From Bostrychus sinensis (lineage: Eukaryota > Chordata > Actinopteri > Gobiiformes > Eleotridae), in contig CM036240.1 in assembly GCA_020698575.1 (NCBI GenBank), positions 24,887,211-24,951,210 of the forward strand: a stretch of 64,000 bases of DNA, in the 5' to 3' direction. How positions within the stretch are numbered: the first letter of the stretch is position 1; each line of letters begins with the position of its first letter. Of the stretch, positions 1 to 13,524 are shown one piece after another. Below the pieces are notes generated by a model. The model had not been told where the DNA came from, did no database searches, and saw only the letters and a list, made by a program, of their open reading frames with translations. Made by a program: the position numbers and the translations under genes.

Positions 1-1129
1 GCTAACACTATATATTTCATAATTTATTCTAAAGGCTTGACAATAAATACTCTGTGCCATACAAGTGTTTCTCTACTGAGTATAAGACAAACTAAACTTT
101 GCATATTATCTGTTGACTCCACTGAACACACCACAATAGTGACAATCATACGTCTGTATATAATGGCCACCCAGTGTCAGGGTTTAGCATTGTGCTTTTC
201 ATTTTTAAACAAAGCCGGCGCGCTGCACTCCCTCCTACATCTGTCACTTCTCAACAACATTCAGCTGCGGATTACAATGACACGGCACAGACTGCACAAA
301 AAGATGGCCACTAGGTTTCTTAGAAATTATAAACATCGGAATCTATCCAGACCAATGTTAAAGTAATTTTCTTTGGCTCACAAGACACTAAAAGATGTGA
401 TTTTTACAGAAAGATACAATACAAATGAAACAAAATAGAAGTAACCTATTCTTAATTATAGTCTCTGTATAAATTAAGTGATTCGTCTATTAAATACTTT
501 ACTAGGTGATTTACATTTAGGATCCTTATTGTAAAACTAGGACACATTTGGCACAAAGGCAATGTAACAATATTATAGACAGTCTAGACAAAAATCTCTA
601 AAAACACAGCCATCAAGTACAGTTCTTGTTACAATGACGGTCCTATATATATATGTCAACGTATGGGATATCAAAGGGAGCATGTGTATAATGCGCCGCT
701 GCATCTGACTACCACACAGAGCACCAACGCTCACTACAACACAAGTGAATGTTTCCTGCCTAAACTTCTCTATACTGTGCTCTATACACGAGGTTCTATT
801 ACAATATAGTATAACAGTAACTTGCATTAGTTTGTCTACCATTGAGAGAGTCATTCAAGTGCTCAGCTATGTCAGAATTACATGTACTTAACAACACACA
901 AATATGAGCACAATGTTGACTGCTATATATTTTCATCTCCACATTTGGTAAATATACCTGTGTGCTTTTTCATATAGTTTTTCCTTGTGTGCAAAGATTA
1001 GATGTCTGACGGAGACAGAGAACAGACATGTAGTGATCCACTTGTTGTGCATTACAAGTATCTCAGTGTAACATTTCTGAGACCAAGAACATGAAGGCCG
1101 TAATATTAGAGACAATACAGGTGTGGTTT
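1..1129 (-). other. gad1: gad1 3' UTR and possible polyadenylation region
   Basis: No coding potential. The first AATAAA on the minus strand after the stop codon is at 23-28 (TTTATT on plus), about 1.1 kb downstream, so the 3' UTR may run nearly to the left edge of the window. UTR length is inferred from this hexamer only. Confidence 0.45.
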
Positions 1130-1303
1130 CTACAGGTCTTGTCCCAGGCGCTCGATCTCCTCGATGAGGAAGTCGATGTCTGACCTGGTGGCAGCTGGGT
1201 TGGAGATTACCATGCGGAAGAAGTTGACCTTGTTTCCTTGTGGCTGATAACCCACCATCGTGGTCCCAGACTCCATCATCATAGCTTTGATCTTTGGGGC
1301 CAC
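1130..1303 (-). CDS. gad1: gad1 coding exon 16 (stop codon)
   Basis: 174 nt, residues 535-591 plus TAG: VAPKIKAMMMESGTTMVGYQ through FFRMVISNPAATRSDIDFLI and the family-typical end ERLGQDL. Acceptor TTTCTCCACAG. Confidence 0.97.
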   Translation of the reverse strand: MAPKIKAMMMESGTTMVGYQPQGNKVNFFRMVISNPAATRSDIDFLIEEIERLGQDL

Positions 1304-4300
1304 CTGTGGAGAAAAACATGCATATACCTAGTGTTACAGCATTCATGCATATCATTCTTCACGTTTTCCATTTTACCCTTTGTGTTACATTACCTTCTTT
1401 TGCACATGCACACTTCTCATGCTTAAATTGTCCTTGTAGCTACCTCAAAGTTATTAGGTTACTGCTCATATCTCCTGTCCTTTTATACACCTCTATTAAA
1501 AAATATCTGTATGCTTGGTCTCCCATGCTGCAGACTACTCTGTCCTTTGTACAAAGTGGTTGTATGACTATGACCTTTCTTGCCAAAAGTTTAAAAAAAA
1601 ATAAGTCATCTGGATTTTCACAACCTTCAATACACAAAATATAACATGTTTTGAAAGAACAGATCAACTATGCAGCCACAGACTATACCAGACATCTGCA
1701 ACCTATGGTTTTAGAGCCGCATGTGGCTCTTTAGCCCTGCTCTTGCAGCTCCTTGGGCATCTGACATCTGGTTATGTAAAGTCAATTAAGGAATATGTAG
1801 GTGCCTATAAAACCTGCATCTGCATGAACCATTATAATAAACAGTTTTAGCCTCAATTGTCCACACAGTTGCACACACAGACAGATCAGAAGAGCCACAC
1901 TCGAGTACCAATAAATAGTTACAGGATGTAATTCTAGTTCTCTGAGTGAGATAATCAATGCAGTATTTAACACGATGCTTTGTTATTTTGCAGTTGCTGA
2001 TGATCACACATATGCCATATTTCAGTTATAGGCGAAGCAACTTCTGTGCATCAAAATTGGTTGTGGTTCTTTACAGATTCAAATTTAGTGTTTTTGGGAA
2101 CAGTTGCAATACAGTACTATACTACCAGTTGGATAAGTGATTTGAGAGCATTTACATCAAATATTCTTCATAATACCTAAATGTGGTAGTAAAACTATGC
2201 GTTTAATACAATATACAGTAACTATGTAAAGATATGTTGCATTTGTATATAATGCAAAAATAAACCACATATAAAATCTAAAAAAAGTTCCATGACTTGA
2301 CGGACCTGTGTGCCCAAAATAGATAAACTGGGCACTTCAGGAGAAAAGGGGCAATCATCATTCTTTTTATTAAATAGTGCTGTAGTGCCCAAGGCCGGTC
2401 TTGGTCTTGAGACCATTTTTTTGCGGTCTCTTACTCAGTCTTGGTCTTGGTCTCGAATCCTATTTTACTCTGTCTTTTTTCAGTCCTGGATGTGGCGGTC
2501 TCTGAGATTTTATTTAACCAACATAATAGGAAAATGCTTTTTTTTTTTCATTTTTGGAGTAATAAATGTTCAGTATCAGAAGAATCAGGACAATTATCTC
2601 TCTCTGTTTGTTTGTAAAAATCTGTTGCATTAGTTAATTAAAATAATCATTTTTTAATTTAAACCTTTTTTTTTTTTTTTTTTTACTTTTTCTTCTACTT
2701 GATTTAGTGTTAGTTCACAGGGTTTGGTCTCGACCTGGTCTTGGGTTGCCTTGGTCTCGGGCTCTACTCAGTCTCAGTCCTTAAAAGTCTCAGTCTTGAC
2801 TTGGTTATGCTGTTTTGGGGTTTTTTTCTCTGTAAAATGTTCAAATTTAGGGGCATTCAAGATTAGTTATTTCTGGAATTAAATTGCATAGTGTGATATG
2901 TAAAATTGCTATCTTCAGCCTCCCTATCAGATGCAACCAAAGGGCTCCACACTGCTCTTTTAACAGCCAGATTTATGAGCTGTTACCTTGTGCAGTCTCT
3001 CTCTCTTCTCCTCTCCATCGGGTAATCCACGCAGACTCGGAGGAAAGTACCAGAAGCAGACATTTGTGTGCTGTGGCTGATAAGAGAAAATTGGAACAAC
3101 AACATTGCTAATGAGTGCTGATAAAATGGCTCTTCTGTAATTTCAGCTTTAGTTGTCCACATGCCAGCTAAGCAAAATGATCCAATCAATCCTACCAATG
3201 TGTACATACTAGCTAATAGAGAAATAGCGTTTTAGAAGATGCTTGTTGAGCCTCTTGTTCTTGCTTATGGAAGATCTTATTAATGCTCTTACCTCTTCAT
3301 CATACACCATCTTGTAGCCTTCTCTATTTTTTATTTTATTGTAGAGGTATGAAGACAGATCCAGGCACTTGTCGATATGCTGCTCAAATCCTACTGTTCC
3401 CTATAGAAGAGAAGTTAAGATGCAGTTTGTATTATTGATTCAGTGTTGCATATGAAATTACTATTGAATTATGTGTTTGTAGCATACCTTTGCCTTCCAC
3501 ATGAGCCAGAACTTAAAGATGTCAACATGGCGTCCACACTGAATGGCTTTGTCACCAGTGTCGTACGTAACATCGTACTGTTTGTCAGGTTGGAAGAGGT
3601 AGCCAGCGCTCATGGAGTTGCAGCCCTGCAGAAGTCCCTTTAGCAGATGTGATAAAAGTGAAGAGAAAAGGCGGTTAGATTAGATAGAAAATGGGGGCAC
3701 TTGTACAGTGTTTAAGTTGACGTGGCGTGCACAGTCAACAGTCAGCATTGCCTCACCCTCTCTCGGACCAGAATGGCAGAGCACTGCAGTGGCACGCCCA
3801 TCATCTTGTGAGGGTTCCAGGTGACCGAGTTGGCCCTGCACACACATTGAAAAAAATATATTTGTCTGTGGGTATCTTTAAGTGCATATAACATATTTTA
3901 GCTTTACTTTTCTGTTGGTACAGTAACCTGTTTTACAACAAAGGTAGCAGTCAAATTTGATGTGGTTGACCTGTATACCTGAGCTCCCTAATGGCAGATT
4001 ACTTCTTTGTATAGAATAGGAAAAGACTTAATGCCAGCTGACATGCGTTAGGTGTCAACATCTGCTGCGAACATGTTTTTTCAAGATTTTTTTTTTAGCT
4101 TTTTGCTTTTATTGGACGGTGACAGTAGACTGACTGGCAATCAGGGCAAAGACATGGAGCAAAATGAGTGAGCCGGTAATCAAACCGGGGCCGCTCCAGT
4201 TTATAAGGTCTGGGCTCAACCAGGTGAGCCACCAAAACAACCCACTTCATATAAGTTTGTGTAGGACCACTGTAACTCTTTCTTTTTTATTTTTTTATTT

Positions 4301-7300
4301 CACCTTTATTTAACCAGGTAAAAAACCCATTGAGACCAGGATCTCTTTTGCAAGCATGACCTGGCCAAGAGGTCAGCAGCACACATCACAAAACATGACA
4401 ATATATAAAAACAATATATAAAAATAAACAATTAGATTAGAATCATTACAGTTTTAAATTAAAGTGCAGCAAAACAATTTGACGTTATAAAGTTCAATAG
4501 ATGTAAACAGTCAGACATAAAGTGCAGTAGTATTAAACAGTATGAGATGGTAAAGTGCAATTTTTAGAAGGTGCACTAGTTCACAGTAACAAATTAAAAA
4601 CGCAGGCACTGGCTGATGCACTCTCTTTGTCTGTTACACAGAAGGGAACAGAACATTCTAAATGAAACAAGTTCAGAGATTTTCAGGTTAATTTGGAGAG
4701 AGTTCCAAGCAGAGGGAGCAGAAAAACTGAAGGCTTGTTTTCCAAATGCAGTCATTCATTTGGTATTTTATGACATAGTGTATTAAATATAATTATATTG
4801 ATTATGGTATATGGCAGACAATCATCTATTGCAAATCATCCATTCCCAAAGTCAAGAGTGTCACGGCCCCCTAAAGTTTCCGAAAATACTATGCGGACCG
4901 CCAACAATAAAACTTGAGTCTATTCAAAAGACTAGGACATGTTTTTCTCTGTATATTTCTATAAAAACGTTATAAAAACTAGAAAAATAGTTTTAAAGTA
5001 ATATTTGTAATGAAGTACATAACTGTGCTTCATTTCAAACTCCATTTATTTTTCTGTATTTAATATAGACAGCCCCCCCCCCCCCCCCCCCCCCCCTCCC
5101 TTTTTTTTTTTTTTTTTGGACTGTCATCGGTGTAAATGCTCCTCCTGATGCCGCTATCTCTATTTATCCGGGCATGGGACCAACACTAAGGTAATCTTAG
5201 GGCTGGAGTTTTTCCCTTTGGGGAATCAGTGATAGTTATCACTTCCACAATAAAGAACTCATAGCAAGTGACAATTTTCTATTAATTTAACATAAACATT
5301 GTGTAGTTATAAGTTACTCATTAATTGGACCTATGTTGCAGGAGAAAACATTGATGATTAAACAATTCATTTAAAATCTGTTTATTTATGTTGTGAGTAA
5401 TATCTGTCTTCATGTATTGCATTTTATTACCTTTCTACTCCATTGAGCTTGTGCCTGTGTTTCCTGGACATCAGCAAACTTCCTCCCCATGCTCCCTGCA
5501 CAGACCGCATGTACCTCCATCAAGATAGTGACAATTACAAAAGCCTCAATAAAAAAAACACACTGTAAACCCACATTATTGCCTGTATTTTATGCAGAGA
5601 CTTAAAAAAATCCCCTTACGTCCACATGAAGCCAGATGTTGTACTTTGCACAGATGTCAGCAATTTCATTGATGGGGTCAAAAGCTCCATAGACAGTGGT
5701 ACCAGCCGTGGCATTCACATACAAGGGAACACAGCCCTGCAACAGAAAGGCACTGTGTAAAGCTAATTCAGTTCTTCCTATAGGATACATGACTTTGCCC
5801 TTTTTCAGAATTTTCCATTGCAGAAGTCTATTTAAAACTAGTTTAATTGCAAGTAAGTAAACTAATAATTTCCACCATGTTGGAAGTCATAAGAAATAAC
5901 CACAATGTTGACCATCATAAATATCTCATTGTCAAGAATGTGAACATGTATGAACAAGCAGACAATTTTTATATACTCACTTGTATAGGATACCTTATGT
6001 AAGGTTACTGAGATTTATGAGTTTCACTTGTCAAAGTGTACTAAGTACTGCGAAATTAGAGTGCAGTGGGATCATTCTATACTGATATTATTTTGATCTA
6101 TGTTGGTTAAAATATTGGTTTGAAATGATCCATAGCATGGCACTTTGATCTAAAGGGAATGTCTCAGCTGAAGTTATACTTTACCTTCTGTTTGGCAGCT
6201 ATTACTTTAGCTTCCAAATCAGCTGGGATAACTCTTCCTCTGGAAAAGAGAAAAATATAGAAAGTTACAATCACTTTTTGTCATCTCTTTATGTATAAAG
6301 GTATACAAAAATGCAACTAACCTCTCGTCTGTGCTTAAAAGTATTACATTCTCCGTCCCAAATCCTAAAGCAGCACTGGCTTTCTTGATGGAGTAGTGAC
6401 TCTGCAGAAACAGGGAATTTGCAATTGAACAGTTGAGGATAACTCTGTTAGTTGTGATAAATGTCGTTTTAGACGAGCTAAGAAAGACTGCGTCCAAAAC
6501 TAACATGCTCAGAGGTGAAGAGGACAAGCCTGGGCGCAACTGCCATCCCTTTGGTTTTGACCTCAGGAAAGAACTTGTATCTGGCAACCATCACACTGTA
6601 CATGTTTGATATTGCACCACCTACACAAAGCAAATAGGTTTTCAGCACAAAAAAATGAAATTTTTGTTTTTTTATTTTTGATACTGCTGTTTACTGAAAG
6701 GTAACCTAGCAGCCAATTACCTGGGGAGAATATACCATCGCCCTCGCCATCTTTCCAGCCAACAATCTCCCTCATCTTCTTCAGTGTCAGCTGCTCCATG
6801 AGAACAAAGACAGGGGCAATCTCATAGGTGAACCTGAAACAAATTAGTTGTGAGGAAATAATGTGATTGTTCAGTAAAAGGGATTTACAAAGCCTGAGTG
6901 ACAAAACATCATCTACCTTTAAAAATTGTATCCATATAAGTCTTTTATACAAGAACAGCTGTGGAACATATTGTGTAGCAGTATTGTGTAACACTAACTC
7001 AGAAAATCATTGCCATATCATTTTAGGAAGTTAGTGAGTCTTTAGAAGAAAATGCCATTAAAAATAGGAGATAAATACAAAAAGAAAAAAAATGCCCTGT
7101 TTTGAAAGTATTTAGTGAAACATAATTAAGAAAGTGGAAAAGATAATAGCAAAATCTCAGCTCATAAAGACCTTAACATTAAAAAGACAGGCTATTCAAA
7201 TTTGTTTTCTACATGTTGTTGTGATGTCCACAGACTGAACAGATCAATAAAAATATACTCCTATTCAAGTCTAATTGCAAAGCTTGGCTAAGCAGACGGC

Positions 7301-10300
7301 TTTTTTCCTTTAGTCAAATTCTCTGAAACTGTATATTCACACTTGAGTGGCATCACTGTGTTACAGAAATGGCCTTTTGCTGTAGTGAAATGACACATAA
7401 AATGCCACACAGTCTAGAAATCATTAATCCAGTCTCACTTTATCAATGAGAAATACGATATTTAGCAAAGCATTATAGATAGTTAATGGCATCATTCTTC
7501 TGTGGCATTTGCTTTCACAGAGCACAAACAATGCAGAAAAATTAAAAAATGAAAATATTGCTTTGCAGAACATAATTGTTAAATGATGAATTCTCTAAAT
7601 GCTAGATGTTTAATTTTCTTGAGTAAATCACTTTTCTGAATCATCAGCACATCAACAAACTGCAGTTCAGAAAAGAGCACAGTCAATTGAGACTGTGTGC
7701 AGACAGCTTCATCCATCTTCTGACCAATATTCTTATAATTACACAAGTGTCTGTCTATTCATGCAAAAAAGTTAGTATATCAGCCGAATATGATGCCATA
7801 TGATTCCCTTAGGCAGCTTCACTCCAACAGCAAAGAGGACAGACAAAGATAAACAAGTCAGATGCCACTTCACAGATGCCACACTTCAAATTTAGCTCAT
7901 TCAATCATGCAGACAACACTCGCTCATTGTGATTATGTAAATCCTGGATGTCACTGTCACACTATCAGTGTCAGTCAATATCTGCCAGGGGTAATTAAGG
8001 CTGATGGGTAATTAATAAAGGTAAATTACAAGCATGTAAGCAACCTCCACCCTCTTGTTCCACTCAGCCTTGGAGATGCTGCAAGTGCACTACTTTAAGA
8101 TTTGTCTGTGGAAGACAGGTTTTTGGCAGAGTGTTGAGGAGGAGACAAGTAACAGCACTGCAACAGATGTAGTACAAGCTTGTTACATTAGAAGAGGATT
8201 GACTTAATTGTTTTTTCCAGACTTGTTCTCTAACTTTCAGGAAGTTATTGATAGATGAACATCGCCAATAAATTCACAAAGAGATACACAAATTTAAAAT
8301 TACAATTACTTTTTAAAAGCCAGCCTGTGATAGATTTACAAGCAAACAAGCCGTAAGAAATAGTTCATGTTTGGATTGTGGGGAAATTTAAGCCCATGGC
8401 AAAAACATATTGTTTTTATAGCAATTTAGTAAAGTTTAATCAAAACTATAAACTTGCATTGAACTTAAAATGTTCAATGCAAAATCAATGTCACCTGTGT
8501 AGACCACTGGTTTTTAACTGGTCTGACAATGGGACCCAACTGTATCCCCTTTTTATTGTGACCCACAGAACCAGTTATTTTCCACAGTTATTTTACTTTC
8601 CTTTATAGAATATATATTTGACATTTTGTTTCACCATTTCATGTTATTAAAACAATATTTATGCTGAAAAAAAGCTGAATATTGAAACTGTGCTTAACCT
8701 CCCCACAACTCACTTTTGGATCCCAAACCAACAATTGGGAACCACTGCTGTACACCATTGCAGGGCATTGATTAGGTTATTTGTACTAAATGGTTTATTA
8801 ACTGCAAGACTCCATTTTGTGCCTCTTTAAAGGTTAGCTAAAGGTCAGTAGTGATTATCATTGAGAAACTAGCGCCCTGCAGCAAATAATTTAATCATCC
8901 AACCCCACAAAATAATGAAATGCTTTGCCCTTGCAAATAGCCGCCTCTAAATTGTCTGCGAAGATGATTCAACAAGTTTTACGAACACAACATGTTTTTA
9001 CAGGCGGCCGTGATAGATTGCATTAGACTGCAGTGCTGTACCTACACTAAGTCAATTAACTTTTCACTCCTCCCTCAACAAAGAGAAGCCATTGTGTGAA
9101 TCAGTGAGGCTTGTTCATATTGTGTACAGATGGTCCCGGGGTGAATGCTCTTTTTTCTTCCCACCATTGTTATGTCACAGGAACTAGCACTACATGAGAC
9201 AAAGACACCGTGTAAACTGTGAATGCGAATCAATATGCAATTTAGTTTCCCTGCAGGGCTGAATTATGTGACCACAGCCGAGCGCAGAGCAGCATTGACT
9301 GGACTGCAGCGGGAGAGCAGCTCGCCAAACGTCTTCTTTTGTGTCCCTTTCTCTGTGTGATTGACAGACTGTGAGGGAGACTGTCTCTGGACAAAACAAC
9401 GCTGTAATTATGTAAGATACTCATTATCAGCTATCAACATCCTTTATATGGAGAGTATGAATTTATTTAGATTTACATTATACGTGTTTTTCATGACCAG
9501 AGTTAAGCAATTTCAAAGTCTGTTTTTTAACATTTTATCTGACAAATTAAATAGATTTACATTCAGAATAACTAAAATTGAGTTTCCCAAACAGTGGGCT
9601 GGGACACAGAAGTGGATCATGGGCAGATTGTATATAGTTTAAATGTTCAACTTGTTTGAAGTGTAAATACTGTTTTGTTTTGGTGAAACTGATACCTTAA
9701 AGGTTGGAGTAAAAAACATACAAATCACTGTAAAAATTGAGTTACAATAAAATTATAAAATGGATAAAATTGGACCCACATTAAGACCAGTTGAGAACTC
9801 TGGTGTAAAACATGACCAAGGCTGTGTCATGGATTTTTCAGTTTGAGATACTTAACAAGGAGACAATGTCTGGAACAATAAACGAGTTGTCTTTATTTTG
9901 CTTGTGTACAAGAAGAACACAGAGAGATGCAGAGTGTTCTGCTCTAGCAGCAGGCAGGTTTTATCTAACACACCCAAAAGTGGGACTTAACCAGGGCTAA
10001 ACCAGAGAAAAAACCTGTAATAAATGTAAGAGGAAACCAACTTATCATTTTAAGGCACCACAGTTTGAGTTCAGGCTCTGATTGGACAGTTATTTTAACA
10101 GGCAAAGAGCTAATGACTGTCATATGAAAGACTAATAATAATAATATTAATATAATAATATTGTCATACAAGTAGTTCTTTGTTATATGAATAATGCAAA
10201 TGGTGATGTTGCCATACAATATAATGTGCAGCCCAACATAATACTCACATGTTGGTGTTTGCAGTTGATGTGAGCCACTCCCCGGCCAAACCGACAATGT

Positions 10301-13300
10301 CTAACCCAGTGGACAGCTGGTTGAAGAACCTTGGGTGACCTGAAAGAGACAAGGACCACACAGCGTGAGGTAATAAATCATTGGAAAAAAGACTTATCTG
10401 TAATCACTGCACTAACACGCAAGTTAATGATTCTTATCGATCAATGGGAACTGCTTGACACCCTCAGCCACTTTGTTCTTACCTGTCCGGACTCCGTACT
10501 TGAGAGTGTCCCTGCAGTCCACCAGGATCTGCTCCAGGGACTCGGGCTGGTCTGATAGCTCGAGGTTGAAGCCCTCCATGCCCTCCAGGAGCTGGTGTGG
10601 GTGATGGAAGTCCAGCACCTTGGTGGAGCGGTCGAATGTCTTCCGGATGTAGTTGGTGAGGATGTCCACCACCTCCAACAAGAACTGCATGGTTGGTTCT
10701 TCTCCATTTTTGGCAGGCAACAGATCTAAGAAACATATACATTGTATATGTTTATTATCTAATAGATGTTTCTGGTGCTAGTTTGGTGCCAAAATAATGC
10801 AAAAATAATTATAAACCTGACATCCTCTACCACACCTTTATAGCTATAAGCCAAAGCAGCTTCTGTGCCCTTGAGCAAGACATCACATGTATATGCATGA
10901 ATGAATAAGTCAGTATCCCAAGAGGTGGTGATGTAGCCAACAATACCACATATCTGAAAAAATCAAATCTGAAATGAACTGTTTTTCCATTTTCATTTTG
11001 TGCAAATATGGACAAATTATAAAGGTATGTGGAAGAATAAACAATTCACTGTAAATTAAAAATAATAAAAATTACAATACCTAAAAATAAATAATAAACA
11101 TTCTTATGACAGGCGGGTTTTAACAGTTCTCATGATGAGAACTAAATTCACAATATAAATAATTATTATTTATTATCATATATTATTATTTACAAATTAA
11201 TGATAACAACTGCGGGCCTGTGAGCCATAATTAAACAGTAATAATTATTCTGTTACGGTTGTTTAAAAAATATTTACTTCTCTGTTTGTTTTACATAAAC
11301 TGTCATATTTTTTATGATAAACGCCTCCGTACCTCTGGCGTAAAGGTTGGAGAAGTCCGTTTCTGTGCGTCTGAAGCGCGTCTCTTGGCCACTGTTATCG
11401 CAGGAGAGCAGGTTCTTGGCGCTGCGCTCCTTGAAGGAGCTCACGATCCTGGACCTCTCCTCCAGACTGTTGTTCTTCTGCAGGAAGCCTAGGCGGCAGC
11501 GGGCAGACGAGTCCGCAGAAAGGTTACACTTATTCCCGTACATACTTGACCGCTTTGTCTATCCCAGGCCTTCTACTGGTCCTGTGCTAACATTTCCCAC
11601 TTTATCTCCTCTCTCCCTCCCCGCACTATCTTTTTTACGAGGGAAGCCACCCATCCTGTACTCGTTATGGGCGGAGGGCTCAATGGGAGGATGAGCTCGG
11701 TGACATCAGCACCAAACTCCAGCCAAGCACAAACAAATCACTGTCATGTAGCGACTGTAAATTCTTCTGAGCGCCTTCGGCGGTGCGCACTCCAGTAGGC
11801 AGCAAGTAGCGAAAACAAAACGCCTCCAGGTCACTATTGATAAATGTGCATCTAGCAAAAAGTCTCTTTCGGCCCCATCCAAATGTAAAGAAATAAAAAA
11901 ATAAAAGCACCCCTATGTTGTTTTTGTGTTAAATTCGTATAAAAAATTGGGAGCAGTTGTATGCACTGTGTATTGTTATTTGCGGGCAATTAACAGCTTT
12001 AATGAAGGGAGAGGAACATGTGGTCTCAAATAGAAAAATGGTGCGCTTCGCTGGAGCATGACACCCACGTACTGTCACCCTGCCATTGCACCACTCACAA
12101 GCACTCTCAAAATAAACATTTTAACTAGATGACCCTCAACAAAATCGAAATTTATTTCAATAACCACTCACACAAAATTACAGTCTTGTGTTGTTAATTT
12201 TTAAATTATAAAGCAAGTTGGGCCTTTCTCTTGCATTTAATATTTCTGCAAATTAATTTTACACTTCTAACTGGGGTTAACTACACCACTATTTATGTTT
12301 TTGTTTTGTTTTTTTAACACAAGCATGCATTAATATTGACCTACCACATATCTTCATCCCCAGTTTTCTCGTGCATCCATGGGCAACACCGCACCATGCG
12401 TCATAACCTGAAAATGTGGGAAATAAAACTTAAAGGGCTTCACAAAGCGATACAAAACCCATCATGGTTCACATTTTAATCAGACAAGTTAATTTTAGAA
12501 AATAGAGCTGCATGAGGTGGAATGATGTCGCATGCTGGAGTAAAAATAACCAGGGTGCACTGGGATTATTTCAACACGACGCCCCTAAGGCCCAGTATGG
12601 ATTAGCCTATCTCCAGTGTACTGTCACTGCTTGTGACCTATAGCAAGGACCCAAATTAATTATCCGTTTGAAGACACGCCACTGTAAAGATCTAATTGGG
12701 CGAAAAAATGCTGGTTTCAAATGCAAGCATCGCGTGCGTCTGGCCGCTGACAGATAGAGAATGGACGCCTTATCGCCGTCTTCCAGCCACACAAAAACCA
12801 CACACAAGGGACGAGAAATCCTACAAAAGCTGCAATTTAGGGGAAGCACGGGGTGGGAGGGCAACTACAAGAAGAGGAGGAGGGGCAGTCCCAGTCCCAC
12901 ATCCCAATTTAACCCTCGCTTTGGATCATTAGATAAATCATTGGCCTGCTCAGCTCATTGGACGCATTTCAGTAGGAATTTTTATGGCTTTCAGATAGAC
13001 CAAGAGATTGCCCCCCCCCCAAAAAAAAAAAAAGAGGAACGGAGGCATTGTCTGGGTCTAACCCTACAAAAACATGTTATGTCCACTCCAGCCAAAAATA
13101 CCCAGCACACTCTGTATTTATTAATTTATGAAACCAATGTAAGACACAATCCCATCAAATCTATAAATCATTTTAGGATTTGTTCACATTTCGCCCTCCT
13201 TGGCAGAATGGGGCTTATTTTTGCCATCTTGGTGACAATGAAAGAGCAGAGGTAGCTGCAGGCTTTTTACAGTCCTCCTCCTCCTCGAAGGCAACACAAA

Positions 13301-13474
13301 GCTTAAGTGTGCCATTAGGGGCAATTTAATGTGGCTGAATCAACAGCTACTTCAGGGGCAATTTGAAATTTTCCATGCAGCCAATTTATTCAGACAGAGC
13401 AATAATGTGGGCTATAACAGAAAAAAACAGAAATAGCCAAATTTAAACCAACAATATTACAATCTGCCAACCGC

Positions 13475-13524
<50 letters not shown>

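Larger units (their letters stand above)
6834..10248 (-). other. gad1: gad1 intron 5 (3.4 kb)
   Basis: No coding exon found. It contains two hAT-like MITE remnants (8505-8747 and about 9575-9805). The stretch 7700-8170 and the part near 8800-9380 are repeat-poor and of mixed composition, so they could hold regulatory sequence; nothing specific can be assigned. Confidence 0.5.

Noticed and set aside
2983..3207. 74-codon minus-strand frame over gad1 exon 15
   Set aside because: Out of phase with the real exon, which reads PQHTNVCFWY in another frame with proper splice sites.
12761..13255. 164-codon plus-strand open frame
   Set aside because: Crosses C/A homopolymers in a gad1 intron and resembles no protein; chance frame.
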